Assembly (NCBI GenBank): GCA_024663395.1
Contig: JANFAH010000020.1
Location: 1,116,001 to 1,180,000 of the forward strand
DNA length: 64,000 nt
Source of the DNA: Pisolithus tinctorius
Lineage: Eukaryota > Basidiomycota > Agaricomycetes > Boletales > Pisolithaceae
Direction: 5' to 3'
In this document: positions 9,608 to 21,430 of the stretch, one piece after another
Position numbering within the stretch: the stretch's first letter is position 1
How the letters are laid out: each line of letters begins with the position of its first letter
Translations under genes and position numbers: made by a program
The notes under the pieces: model-generated
Database searches by the model: none
What the model was told of the DNA's origin: nothing
Seen by the model: the letters and a program-made list of their open reading frames with translations, nothing else

Positions 9608-12600
9608 TCATTGACTATTGGCAGTAGGTCTAGCTTGTCTGTGCCTGACCTTTCGACCGTGACTGTTGTGCCTGCGGCTTTTATGCCTAGGATTATAGGA
9701 TGCACGTGAGGGGGTATGATGGTTGGTGCGAGGGTAGGCCTGACGAGAGCAGTTCTGGTAGTGGCATGAGGTCTTGGGTGGATGAGTGGGAGAACAATGG
9801 CGACGAGTAGTAGGACGAGGTGGACAGTTTGTGCGAGGACGGGTGTTAGCTTGGTGGCTCCAAGGTTGAGATTGTCTAGCCAAAGGGGAGTTTGGGTACG
9901 TGGGTCGAGTTTTACAGTTGGGACATGGGCGGCTTAAATGGGCCCTGCAGACCTGCGGTGCCAAGTGTCCCAAGAACACCTGGGGGTCGTCGTCCGACAA
10001 GCCCCCGTTGCCTGCGTCCCTCAATTTCTCAATCCCATCAACCCCAATGGCCTCGAAATAATCGGTAAGAGCCTTTAAGTGTGCGATCTCATCATATGGT
10101 AACCACATTTGGTCCCCAGCTGTCCACTGGACTTCGAACATCGCATCTGAAAAACTGCTGTGGTGTCTAATTATCTGATCGACAGCCCATTCGTGATTGG
10201 TTCCCCCGAACTCAGGAATTTGGTCATCCATTCGGCCAGGGAACTTATGGTCATCATTAGGTATGTGCACCCTTAGCAGCGATGAATGAAAGACATCGTG
10301 TATACCTCTCCGTTTCAGAGAATCTGGTAGCTCGACGCAGAAGGAGTTATTCCCGAAGTCCTCCGAGATGCAGTAGGGACCTATGAACTTTGGTACGAGC
10401 TTCCTTGATGTTCCCTTTGACAGGCTAATATTCTTTGTAGAGATGTACACAAGATCGCCTTTGATGAAAGGGCAAGCGCAGCGCTTTTTATTAGCGCCTG
10501 TCGTTTGCTTAATGCGCACTTTCAGGATGGTGTCATGAGCGTCCAATAAGGTGAGTTTCATTTTATTTGCAAACGCTCTTACACTCAGATACTCGTCTTT
10601 CGTAGGAGCATCCCATATCATTCGCCGAGGCATCCTTCCAGTGTTCAGAAAGAAAGGCGCGTATCCTGTCGACTCCGATGTCACGTTGTTTATAGCAAAT
10701 TCGATGGCAGGTATTCGAGATACCCAGTCCTTTTGGTTTGGACCGATACAACATCTCAACATTTGAGCAATAGTTTGGTTGGCACGTTCAGTGGCGCCGT
10801 CTGTCTCCGGGTGGTATGCACTGGACATCTTTTGCCTTATCCCAATTAGGTCGTTAAGATGCTTCCAGAAGATGCTCGTGAATAGGACGTCTCGGTCACT
10901 AACTATCGCCCGAGGTAAGCCGTGGTGCTTGTATACCTCAGCGAACATTAACTCTGCCACTTCACGAGCAGTGTAGGTGGTTCTACTCGGCACTATGTGT
11001 ACCATGGACGTTAATAAGTCTATGATCACAGTTATGGAGTCATATTCTCCGTCACGGTCCTTAGATTCGGGGAGAGGTCCCACGAAATCAACCCTGATCG
11101 CTTCCCAAGGTCTTGAAGGTACGGGCAGTGGGTTCAGGAGTCCAAACGGTTTGTGAGTAGGGGGCTTGCTTTGTTGGCAAGTTTGACAAGATGTACAAAA
11201 TGCGGTGACATCTTTCACCATAGACTCCCACCACAGGAATTCACATATGTACGATACTGTTTTCTTAGCACCTAGATGGGCTAGTAGTGAGTGGGCATGG
11301 TCTATGACAGTCTCTCTAATTCGTCTGCCATCCACCTCTATGTCCGGGACACAGAGAATGGTACGATCTGTGAGTTTCAGGCAAATATAGCCATCTGTCG
11401 TGACTTCAAAATTCTTGAACACCTGTGGCTCATCCATGATTTGCTTAAAAAAAGGGTCTCTATCGTACTTATGCTGTGCCGCTGTGATCACACCTTCATT
11501 GCCCAGATATACAACCAATGGGGCCTTTATTCCTGTACTCGCCAAAGCATTACTTGTGTGTACTGCGTGTTGTTCTGTACTCAGCAGCGAGCACGTGTCC
11601 TGTAAAGTGCTTGCAGTGCATGCATTGTGTGTATCCGTAATAGGGGGACGTTCTCTGTCCTTTCCCCCCTTCATTTGTTCGCCTGGTCCAAGGAGAATGA
11701 ATCGATCCTTCATCCTTCTGGCGAATTCCATGCCTGTTTTGGGGCGGCCAGTTTCTGCCGGGGGCATAGGAGATTGTTGCTGCCATGTGGTCAGTTTCTT
11801 AGCAGTGGACCGAACAGGTGAGTCAGTTGGTGTTCCGACATCCCCCGCCTCACAGCTCCCTGCGATGCGCAGGTCTGGGTCCCCTTCCGAGGTGGGGCCC
11901 TTCCTGTCGTCCATCGCTACCTGCGATGTCCCTGGAGGTTTCACAATCAACCTTACACGATGCACTGGTGGGTTCTTTACACCTGACGTTCCCGCAGGTG
12001 TAACCTGCGGGTCATTGTCAATCTGCTTGCCCACTCCCCGATTATGAGATCTGGTCGACATTGCCAACGCTTCGATTCCGACGTATAAAGGTGCGCTGAT
12101 GACCTGCTGTTGTCGTTCTGGCAAGGCTGATCCCTCGACATCCAAATCATGGTGTAGGTATTCACTCGGCGCTCTGATCGTGCCAGGAGTGTCGAACTCG
12201 TACATTCTGGATAATGCGTCAGGGAGCACATTCTCATTTCCCGGTACATATTTGATTTCGAAATCGAACTCGGCCAATTTTTCTAACCATCACGCCTGCC
12301 ATCCAGACAGATCCTTTTGATCTAGTAGGTGCGTCAAACTCTTGTGGTCGGTGACCCACGTGAAGCGAGTACCTTGTAGGATATCGCGATGCCTCAGCAT
12401 CATTTCAACTCCTGCAAGAAGCTCTTGTTCATGCACAGGGTAGTTTCTCTGGGCTGATGACATCTTTGCAGAGTAGAATGCAGCAACCTTAGCCACCTTC
12501 CAATCTTTCCCCTGCACAATCACGCCTCCAATGCTGTTACCACAAGCGTCAGTCATCACCCAGATGGGTTCACGGTCTGGATCGTAATTCAGTGGCACGC

Positions 12601-12839
12601 GACAATGTTGTGCGCAGGCAGCGACGTAGGACTTCACTGTCTCAAAAGCGCGTTGTTCTGTGTATGTCCACCGGAAAGGTCGGGTCTCAGCACTCGCCTC
12701 GGCGAGTACCCCCAAGGGTACGCGCACTTTGTAGATGTCATCAGCGAGATAGCCTACTGACCCAATGAACCCCTTGCACAGCATGCGATTCATGGGTGCT
12801 TTCCAATTTAGTATTCAGTCGACCTTTTCTGGGTCCATT
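9608..12839 (-). pseudogene. RNase H, integrase and chromodomain part of pol
   Basis: The RNase H region starts near 12800 after a frameshift relative to RT. It contains WVMTDACGNSIGG and AFYSAKMSSAQRNYPVHEQEL and ends at a TGA (12290-12292) within QA(stop)WLEKLAEFD, where the family has a conserved Arg. The integrase follows: an HHCC zinc domain ending CTSCQTC, then the DDE core with VDFVGPLPES, IVSDRDVLFTS and ATERANQT, then a GPY module. A chromodomain (VDQIIRHH ... WLPYDEIAHL) predicts chromatin-targeted integration. The tail up to 9608 is Pro/Arg/Thr-rich and may be out of frame. Confidence 0.85.
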
Positions 12840-14049
12840 TTATCCCATCGTCAGTGACGACGTGCCCGAGTATCTTAACCTCATCGCAGAGGAACCTCAA
12901 CTTTTTATCGCTAAGGTACAGTTTCTCTCGTGTGAGGATTTCGAGGACAGTTCTGACATGGTGTACATGCTCTTCTAGCGTGTTCGAATAGATGATTATA
13001 TTGTCCAGATACACGTCCATGAAAGTGCCAATGTGCTCGCCGAAGATATGGTTCATCAGAGCTTGGTACGTGGCAGGCACGTTACAGTCGCCTTGCTGCA
13101 CGACGAGGCTAACCATGTTTCCATCAGGAGTAGTTACTGCCGTTCGCTCAACATGTTCAGGGATGACCCTAATCTGTTCGTATGCATCCGCACCATCAAT
13201 AATCGAGCGATACGGTTTCTTGGCTATGCATTGAAGGATCCCATCCATGTCTGGCATTGGGGACAATAATTTTTGAGTATTCTTATTTCATTCCCGAAGG
13301 TCAACTACCACTCGAAGGCAGGGAGGGTTTCCTGCCTTTGGGATCAACAGCATGGGGCAAGTATTTCGTGCTGCTGTGAGTTCCCAACGGCCTGTCCTCA
13401 AGTATGCATTCTTCTTTTCGGACCACAAGGGTTGTAATGCTTCTGGACACCTAGATGGCCACCATGGATAAATCTTCTTCTCATCTATGAGTGGGATCTC
13501 GTGATTAATCGCTCTGAAAGGGGGCAGAGCTGTAGCGCCGACTTGGGAGCATAGAGGCTTCGCTAGCTCCTGTAGGTACTTTCTCGCCTTCACGATACTC
13601 TCATGATATATTTCTGTAGTGCGCGATTCCAGGGTCGATACCTGTTCGCCCTTCATCTCAGTTGGGGTTGTACTACCAATCACCACTCTCGGGGAATGTA
13701 GTCCCACCATGACTTTGTGCTGATACAAGAACGGTGTCCCAAGGATAAGATTGTAGTTTTGTAAGTTCATCACATCAAAGTGTCACTCACAATCAATGCC
13801 CTGGTACTGTAGGCGTACTCTCGTCCCGAAGTTTACCTTCAAACGCGATCCTTGTACCGCCAGCTGTATGGTAAGTGGCTTTTCAAGCGGGATCCGTTTC
13901 ACTTTTAATTGCTCCACTAGCATTACTGACATAAAGTCAGCCAGCAATCCAGTGTCAATCAAAGCTTGCGCTGGGTGGCCATTGATGTGCACCACCACCA
14001 CTAAAGGCTTTGGTATCTTTCGCGTGAAGTCCTTAGCTATTGAAGCGTT
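12808..14049 (-). pseudogene. Protease and reverse transcriptase part of gypsy pol
   Basis: This region is in one frame with gag. The retropepsin active site is ALIDTGLLADFMS (DTG). The linker ILGTPFLYQHKV is followed by RT motifs LIPKAGNPP, VVVDLRE, DMDGIL, IDGADAYEQIRV and QGDCNVPATYQALMN. The catalytic YxDD box reads VYLDN: the second Asp codon is AAT (13000-13002), while the other family copy has GAC GAC. In-frame TGA stops lie at 14050, 13783 and 13288; the last two recur at the same codons in the second copy. A frameshift near 12835 separates RT from RNase H. Confidence 0.85.
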
Positions 14050-17000
14050 TCATTGGAGGGTCGTCCGATCATCATTACGAATGGTAGTACCATTCAGGTG
14101 GATCGCACTACAAGGTATGTCCTCTCTGGAGTCATGGTGCTTATTATCCACCTCTTCAAGGTCCTCGTCTACCGTCAGGGACTGGATCCCTACATCGTCG
14201 TCGCCTTCGAAAGGGTCGCAGCTCGTCAACTCCATACACACACGAAAGAGCTTCTTAGCATGCCAGCGGGCGACGTCAAAATAGGGGGTGGTCACCCTGC
14301 TAATTGGGAGTTCAAAGCACAGAGCCATATGGTAATTGAGCACCTTGAACATTGTATCATCCTTCCTGACACACATGAATCGATCTGCATTTCCACCTTC
14401 CAGGACCTGGAGACTATATTCTCCGAGTCTAGCCTCGATGTGATCTTCGAAGGGCCTGCCCATCGGATGAGATCTCCAGGTTCTGGACCTTTCGCAGTTC
14501 CATAACTCAGCCTTTGGGATGCCTGCGTGCTCCCCTTTCCTAAACCAGTACCAACTATCAAGTCGGAATGCAGGGTTGAGTAGGAGGTGAGTGTCGATTC
14601 TGATCTTGTCTCCTGGTCCTAATATGTCTCTCTCGCTTTCCGTGATCATATGTTGTCCGGTGCCCAAGTCGTATACAAGGAATTGGGAATCCATGAAGGT
14701 GCTCAGCGAGTCCAGGTCGTCGCCTGGGTAGCAAATCCCGGCCAATCTGTCCATTGCGCGTTCTTCCAAGGGGTGTCCGAGCCAGGTTCCCAACGATTGG
14801 TATCCCCAGAACGGTCTACGATCATACGCGTATATTTGCATTCCAGTGGGTAAGTCATCTTCATCAGTAGTAAAAATGTCACTAAGTCTTTCTTCATTGT
14901 CGTCATCCAAGATGCTCTCGAGAGCGGGGAGGTCATCATCAGGTAGGTCTTCTTTGTCTTGGACCCTAGGGCCTCGAGTTTGAATGAAATTTACAGAGAT
15001 CTCAGGGTCGTGATCGACTGACGCGGCCAATTGACGTTGGCACTCAACATCCCCAAAGTCGACATCCACTCTGAAACTCGCAACGCCTGGGGGCTTGTTG
15101 GGTGTGGAGACGGTGTGGCGATCAGGACAGTTCCTCGAGAAGTGTCCAGACTTGTGGCAGATAAAGCAGAGGCCTTCTGCTTTATGACGCTCTTGCTCCT
15201 CCTTACTTAGCTTCGGGCTATCGCGCTTACGCCTATCCGGACGTTTCGCACGTCGTCCTCCTGTCTTAGAGGAATCCATGGGTGTTGAGTCCTTAGCGTT
15301 CCCATCACCTTTGTATCTCCCCTTACGGGTACACAGTCGCCTTTGTCTTGGGGTTTCTGTTTCTCCGGTCGAGATGGCTGCACTTTCAACGGTGCGCTTT
15401 TTACTTCACCATCTCCGCGACTTACGAACATAGTCCCCAGTGATTGATTGCGTGATCTCGAGTATCTCTGCAGAGGCTACGACCTTTTTTAGCATTGAGA
15501 TTTCTGGGTTCAGCTTTTCTTTCCATAGGTCGCACTGTAGTTCTTGGCGGAGTCCTGACCAGAACTTATGTACTTTGGTGCATTCATTTGTCTCCCCAAT
15601 CATATTCCAAATCTCATTCAGCTCGTAAAGGTAATTTTTAACAGTCTTGGAGTTCTGATAACAGGACTGAAGTTTTTCTCTCTGGCGCATTCAGAAATCG
15701 ATGGGGAAACAGTAGTTGAATAACTCAGTGAAGAAATCGGAAAGCCTCCATTTGTAAGGGTCCCCGGATACTTCACACACATAGAACTCATGTGCTTTCC
15801 CTGTTAGGTAATGCGACAGTATGAATGTGCGCTTCTTTGTCTCAACACACCCATCCTCAACATACGCTGTTCCCTCTGTGACAAAGCGATGAAACATGTG
15901 AGGGTTATCGGACCCGTCATACTTGTTAGGTGGGATGGGTTTCAAAGTGGTCTTCCGGCGGGGTCTAGATCTCCTTTTTGACTTATGTGCTCAGCAACTA
16001 CGGCTTTTCCGCCGCTTGGATCTTCCCTGTCGCCGATGCCCTCATGACCTGCCAGAGCTCGATGAGGATTCGCTGGAGCTCGATGAGCTGCCAGAGGTGC
16101 TCGACGTATCATCCGATTCCGAAGCCGATCTGTCATCGCTTGAGGTACTGCATTTCAAACTCAAAGAGGTGGACAGATCTGAACTCGAGTCATCCTCCAG
16201 GGAGCTACTCTTGGAGCCATCGCTCGAGCTAGAGCTGGACTCGCTATTATCTGTTGATTCACGTCGATGCGTTGATTTCCATTTCCTTTTGGTTTTACTA
16301 GTGCATTTTTCGTCCTTTTCGAGATGTTTAAAGGCAAGCCCAATATAGCTCTTAGGGTTTATCTGTTTTACAGGTTCCATGGCCCTTGGCGTCTTTTGGT
16401 GTTCCCACCTCTTATGGTCCTGGCAGACAACTTTATCCACCATCTCCTTTACAGGATTGGGAGGAACCTTCGAAGGAGCAGGTTTCTTCGTGTTTTCCCT
16501 TCTCTTTGATTTCTCTTTCTTAGGGAGCCATTCAGCACGATCATCGCCCCCACTGGCCTTCTTCTGGGGGACGTCTTCGTTGGCCGATGTGGCATCCTCC
16601 AGGTTACCCCTTTCCACTGGTCCCATCAGGTTGGGGTCACTCTTACTCGCCAGTTTGTTCAAGGTGTTCCACGACACGAGGGCCACGTGTTGCGCATTTG
16701 TATCTATTTCACCATCGCTGAAATTTAAGTTTCCCCAATTTCTAGGATCAGGTCCTTTCCCTTTGAGATCTCTCCGGGTAGTGGACGCTTCGCCTTCGGA
16801 TGTAGTAGGATCGGGGTTATCCCTTGTTGTCAATAGTGACCTCCTTCGGATTCTCTCCCGCTCATCTGGGGTTAGTCGTCTTTCGGCTTTTCGGATTGCA
16901 TCTCTTTGATCAGATCTCAGCGTGCTATGAGCGCGTCGCTCGTGCGACCTCTTGCACTTCACTTCCGTCCAGTCACCATACTCAACATCTATTTCACTCA

Positions 17001-17493
17001 TAGGGAAGATGGAGTCGCACTGGACCTTATCGGGTAGGTTCTCGTTTTCTTCATGAGTCGGTACCCAGACTCTAACGGCACGAGCCTTTACAGCTTCCGG
17101 GACTTCAACATCACCGGGATTCATCGGCGAGGCTATCCTCGAGCCAGGATTCTCTGGCGAGGTAACTCTCAAGCTGAGGTAATTTGGTGAGCTCACTCTC
17201 GAGCCAGGGTCTATTGGCGAGCTTACTCTCGAGCCAGGGAGGGTAGTGGCAGCTCCTTTGGGCACTGTGCTTGGGTCCCTCGAGCCAGTCCTTACCACGT
17301 CACTATAACTCCAGATGTTATCAGTGATGGGCCTTTCGATTGGGGTGGAATATTGACTTCCTATTGGAGTCAGTTTTGGGAGCGAAGACTTATTGGCGAT
17401 GTCAGCACCAGGCTGAGTCGTCGACAGGCTAGGAGGTAATGACGATGCCCGAGCTTTTGTAGCTCGGCAGGCAGTTGCACAGGTATTAACCAT
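14050..17493 (-). pseudogene. Gag of the gypsy element
   Basis: One frame runs from 17493 to 14050 with TGA stops at 16042, 15691 and 15406. The N-terminal part holds five diverged repeats of a PGSRVSSP-type motif, then basic helices, then a long Ser/Asp/Glu-rich tract (about 16200-16060). The retrotransposon gag core follows (FVTEGTAYV, HYLTGKAHEFYV, FFTELFNYCFP, WSGLRQEL). A zinc knuckle CFICHKSGHFSRNC (CX2CX4HX4C) lies near 15168-15127, then a long acidic linker leads to the protease. The 15691 stop lies where the second copy encodes Arg. Confidence 0.8.
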
Positions 17494-17623
17494 TTCTTTT
17501 TTATCAAGTGTATGATACTTACTCTTGTCTTCGCAGTGGATCAGTTCTGTGAATGGTCGAGAAGGTATCTGGTGTGTTCGTTATTGGGTTTGAGGTAAGA
17601 CCTTGTTTTGCAGGAAAAAAATA

Positions 17624-17908
17624 TGTAATGCCAATAAGAAGTGCAGAACTTTTAATGGCGGTACAACAAGAAGGATTCTTTGTCTACTTGGGTTTGCAGA
17701 CAATAGTGTCTTATTTCGAGGTAGAAAAGAAGTCCCTGTACAGTATGCTACAAGGCCTATTTTATAGGGTAGAGGTTAGGCACGAAATATGTCAGAGTAT
17801 CAGTACGGGTTAAGTAGGATCAAACAAATAAATGAGAAACCAATAGATCTGTCATAAGGAAAACAACATCTAACCATACGGTCGACAGCGTTGGACCAAA
17901 TCCTTACA
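17624..17908 (-). repeat. 5' LTR of the minus-strand gypsy element
   Basis: The LTR is 285 bp. On the minus strand a TATAAAAT box lies at 17766-17759, a plausible core promoter of the element. The right target copy GTGTG follows at 17909-17913. Confidence 0.9.
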
Positions 17909-18010
17909 GTGTGGCTGTTCTGTTCTTTGGTCCCCGTACTGGTGATCCTCTCTGGCTCAGCCCTGGAAAGGGTGCAGATGAGATCATTCTACAGGTATGT
18001 GGTTTACGTT
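17909..18010 (+). pseudogene. eIF2D fragment continued (exon 3 and start of intron 3)
   Basis: This is the continuation of the 7930-8218 pseudogene after the gypsy insertion. GGTGATCCTCTCTGG...GGAAAGGG matches exon 3 of the intact gene at 36187-36242 (the GDPLWFSLGKG region), and the following GGTATGTGG matches the intron 3 donor. Similarity fades in the intron and no later exon is present, so only the 5' end was duplicated or kept. Confidence 0.75.
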
Positions 18011-18116
18011 TGACACCATACCTCTGATGATCCCTGCGTTTGGCATGTCGCACCCACCAAACATTGTATTGCTCTGCCACACCTAAAAATGCTTTCAATC
18101 ACCTATCGTATCTAAC

Positions 18117-18268
18117 CAAGCCTTCTCGATCATCGTAACGCAGATGGAAGTCGTAGAACTTCCGATCTGGACGTTAACCTGCACAGAGAACGAGCGTGGC
18201 TATGTGCTTGGCATGCCTCAGAGGGACACCAAAAACTTGCCTTGTAGTCATATCAGAGTCTTTTTTTG
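18117..18268 (-). pseudogene. 3' fragment of a second jasmonate-induced-family gene
   Basis: On the minus strand this aligns with the end of the 1768-2550 gene. It has the end of exon 2, a GC donor context (AAG|GCAAGT), an intron ending CTGTGCAG, and a last exon encoding VNVQIGSSTTS, against VKVTIGGSTTS in the intact gene. The stop is lost and nothing upstream of exon 2 remains. It lies between the eIF2D fragment and the decarboxylase-like gene. Confidence 0.6.
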
Positions 18269-18409
18269 CACTGGAGTGTCATTTCGCATTTCCATTTGTA
18301 ACCAGGTTCAAACCATGGGGCTTCTACATGGCCCCCCACTGCAAGCGTGAGAGCATATTTCGGGGCAATTGGAAACGACCAAATTTTCAAACCTTTCAAC
18401 CAAAGTTTG

Positions 18410-18422
18410 CATATATATACTT
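18410..18422 (+). promoter_or_regulatory. TATA-like box of the decarboxylase-like gene
   Basis: A CATATATATACTTG stretch lies about 90 bases upstream of the presumed start codon at 18506, a plausible core promoter. It now serves a broken gene. Confidence 0.4.
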
Positions 18423-18505
18423 GATGTTTGTTCAATGGCTGAGCTGCACCAGCCCTCATCTCGGAACTTGATTTTCTCTAACCAGCACAACCTAGCTTTT
18501 CCACA

Positions 18506-19517
18506 ATGCCTGAAATGCCTGTCATATCGCGTTCTCGCTACCACAGATGGCTGCTTCGCAACCCAGAAATTTACAAAGCTTTCCTTGGGACAAAGATCAG
18601 CGATGCACGTCATCGCCTCAGCTGCCAGACCGGCGCTGTGCACAAGCATACCAAGCCTGTCCAGCAGTTTGCCCACTCTACCAACAAACACCCCACCATG
18701 AAGAAGCTTTTTGGCGAGATTTTTCTCCAAGTAAACACCGACCTCAAGGTGTCCTCGCAGCCATCATGACAACGCTGTGCAGGCTGACTCTTTCTTAGTG
18801 GGTTGACCCTGCCAACATTGTGACAGACTTTGACACCCTCTTGCATATGCTTGATGTCATCGTTCACGAGCCCCCCCAAATTTTACCAGGCGAAGTGCAC
18901 TGATGGTACCATCATGGGGGAGCCAGTTGCTGTACTGGTGTACCTCGTCTTCGATATTCTCAGTAACACCTCTGCAGCCTACGACTTGTTCCATATGGAA
19001 GAGTTCAATGAGGCACTTAATCATTTGCTGAACTGTTGGGGCAAATACCTTCGCAGCCCTGTGTCCAACTCTACACTTAACACTGGGGAGGATGGGTGGT
19101 TCAATGCGAAGGTCATGGAAATCCTTACCTCTGGCCTGGGTCCACTGTCCTTTGAGCAGACCTATGTCTGTCCTGATCCTAATGCAGAGAACAAAGGCTT
19201 CCAGTCATGGGATGCCTCTTCATCAGAGAGGTCTGGCCTCAGGCACGCCCTGTCAGGTTTCCTGATGACCCATATTTCATTCACAATGCTTGCAAGCTGA
19301 CCACCCTCCAAATTGCTACTAATGTTAAACTCCACGACACATTCTGGCTCAAGGACCAGAAATATTCTCTCTATGACATGCTCAGTGGAAATGAAGAATA
19401 TGCTTTGCCATTTGTTGGGGGAATAGTTTATCAAGGCTCCTTGGTCCTCAAGACTACCATTGCTGGCACAGCCCTGTCAACAGTAGGATTAAGAAAGCCT
19501 ATGGAGTGGAAGGCTCT
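18506..19517 (+). pseudogene. Phosphatidylserine-decarboxylase-like gene (PsiD-type), N-terminal part
   Basis: The start Met precedes PEMPVISRSRYHRWLL. An intron of about 65 bases begins near 18732. Then come WVDPANIVTDFDTLL, LNCWGKYLRSPVS, TYVCPDPNAENKGF, FIREVWPQARPV, IHNACKLTTLQIATNVKLHD, YSLYDML and a frame with PQDYHCWHSPVN. This is the order of the fungal phosphatidylserine-decarboxylase relatives that include the tryptophan decarboxylase PsiD. Frame changes occur near 18878 (a seven-C run), 19215 and 19440, so the gene was probably dead or dying when the palindrome inserted after 19517. The substrate cannot be told from sequence. The C-terminal part is at 34405-34803. Confidence 0.75.
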
Positions 19518-19559
19518 TGACCCCGTGTAGTCCATTTAGTCACAACACATGGGCAGCCT

Positions 19560-20535
19560 GTGTGCCAAAACACCAACACTTATATAGACCCCAAGATGGG
19601 CCCACCTAAATAGATTAGCCAGTACACATGGACAGGCCCAAGGGACTAAAGTGTGAGCAACATATGTATGGGCCTGTAAGTGCATTACCACAACATATGG
19701 GAGGGCCCATGGTGGGTAAGGATGTTGAAACATTTAGACAGGCCCGTGACCAATTAAGAATACTGAGCTTCTGTAAGACATGGGCAGGCCCATCCTGGTA
19801 GGTTACACCCCTGTCGCAACATCAAGGTGGGCCTGCCTATCATAACATGGAGAGGGTCACAACATAAGGATGGGCCTGGGAGGAATATCATTTATGGTGT
19901 TGCAACATATAAATGGGCCTGTTCATCATAAGCCATACCCCTGTCACAACATATGGACGGGCCTGTCAATAGCAAGATGTACCACTGTTGAAACATAAAG
20001 ATGGGCCCATCATTAATATCATTTAATAGAGTCACAACATAAGGGCGGGCCCTTCAGTAGTATTATTTATATTGTCACAACATATGGGCGGGCCTGGCCC
20101 CAGTAAGATGTACCCTGTCAAAACATAAAGATGGGCCCATCACTAGTATCATTGAATAGAGTCACAACATATGGACAGGCCCTTCAGTAATATTATTTAT
20201 ATTGTCACAACATATGGACAGGCCTGTCCACAGTAAGATGTACCTCTGACGAAACATGAAGATGGGCCCATCAGTAATCTCATGTATAGCATCACAACAT
20301 ATGGACAGGCCCTTCAGTAGTATAATTTATATTGTCACAACATATGGGTGGGCCCGTCCACAGTAAGATGTACCTCGGATGAAACATAAAGACAGGCCCA
20401 TCAGTAATCTCATGTATAGCATCACAACATATGGATGGGCCCTTCAGTAGTATTATTTATATTATCACAGCATGTGGGCAGGCCCAGCCCCAGTAAGATG
20501 TACCCTGTTGAAACATAAAGACAGGCCCATCACTA
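19560..20535. repeat. Short tandem array with GGGCC cores
   Basis: About 40-50-bp units alternate a CACAACATATGG...GGCCC half and an AACATAAAGATGGGCCCATC half, separated by ATTATTTATATTGT-type or CAGTAAGATGTACC-type spacers. Many units hold the perfect 12-base palindrome GATGGGCCCATC. The mirrored array fills the distal right arm, which has one extra unit pair of about 88 bases near 25685-25785. Confidence 0.8.
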
Positions 20536-20539
20536 ATGG

Positions 20540-21430
20540 ATGTGGTATCCCTGGCACCCACTGAACAGCAGCTTTCAATGGACACCATGCTGGCATGAAT
20601 TGGAGATGATTTGAGTGACCCAGATCTCACAAGCTGCAGTCTGGATGTATTTGGCATTAATTGGACTATTGCCAGCCATCTGCCCATCCACATTGAGCGG
20701 ATGCAGCATCCCCAGCACCCCCTCAATATTGGCTTGCCATGGACACCATTCTGGCATGGATTGGAGCTAATTTGAGTGACCCAGACCTCACAAGCTGCAC
20801 CCTTGGTGTATTTAGCATTAATCAGACTATTGCCAGCCATCTGCCCATCTGTATTGAGTGGATGCAGCATCCCTGGCACCTGCTCAACAGTGGCTTTCCA
20901 TGGAAACCATTCTGGCATGAATTGGAGCTGATTTGAGTGACCCAGACCTCACAAGCTGCACCCTTGGTGTATTTGGCATTAATCACACTATTTCCAGCCA
21001 TCCGCCCATCCACATTGTGCGGATGCGGCATCCCTGGCACCCCCTCAACAGTGGCTTTGCATGGACACCATTCTGGCATGAATTGGAGCTGATTTGAGTG
21101 ACCCAGACCTCACAAGCTGCACCTCGGATGTATGTCCCATTAATTAGACTATTGCCAGCCTTCCACCAATCTGTATTGAGTGGATGAGGTATCCTCAGCA
21201 CCCACTCAACAGCGGCTTTCCATGGAAACCATTCTGGCATGAATCAGAGCTGATTTGAGTGACCCAGATCTCACAAGCTGCACCCTTCATGTATTTGGCA
21301 TTAATCACACTATTGCCAGCCTTTCACCCATCTGTATTGAGCAGATGTGGTATCCCCAGCACCCACTGAACAGCAGCTTTCCATGGACACCATTCCCACA
21401 TGAATTGGAGCTGATTTCCATGACCCAGAT
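20540..21430. repeat. 161-bp tandem repeat array, left arm
   Basis: The marker ATGNNGNATC starts at 20540, 20701, 20862, 21023, 21184 and 21345, exactly 161 bases apart, giving about five and a half units. 161 is not a multiple of three, and the open frames on the minus strand that start MPEW are by-products of the repeat. Confidence 0.95.

Larger units (their letters stand above)
8219..17908 (-). mobile_element. Ty3/gypsy chromovirus, 9690 bp, decayed
   Basis: A complete LTR retrotransposon lies on the minus strand: 285-bp LTRs at 17624-17908 (5') and 8219-8503 (3'), a GTGTG target duplication at 8214-8218 and 17909-17913, and a polypurine tract next to the 3' LTR. Order on the minus strand is gag, protease, RT, RNase H, integrase with chromodomain, then a third frame. 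All enzymatic parts are recognisable, but they are broken by repeated TGA stops and one frameshift, so this copy is inactive. I see no convincing tRNA-type primer-binding site after the 5' LTR. A second copy of the family lies at 54310-63961 on the plus strand. Confidence 0.9.

Noticed and set aside
11400..12047. A 215-codon plus-strand frame
   Set aside because: It lies antisense to the integrase coding region of the gypsy element and has no domain; it is a shadow.
20540..21430. A CRISPR-like array
   Set aside because: Units are 161 bp and similar throughout, with no short direct repeat plus unique spacers, and the genome is eukaryotic.
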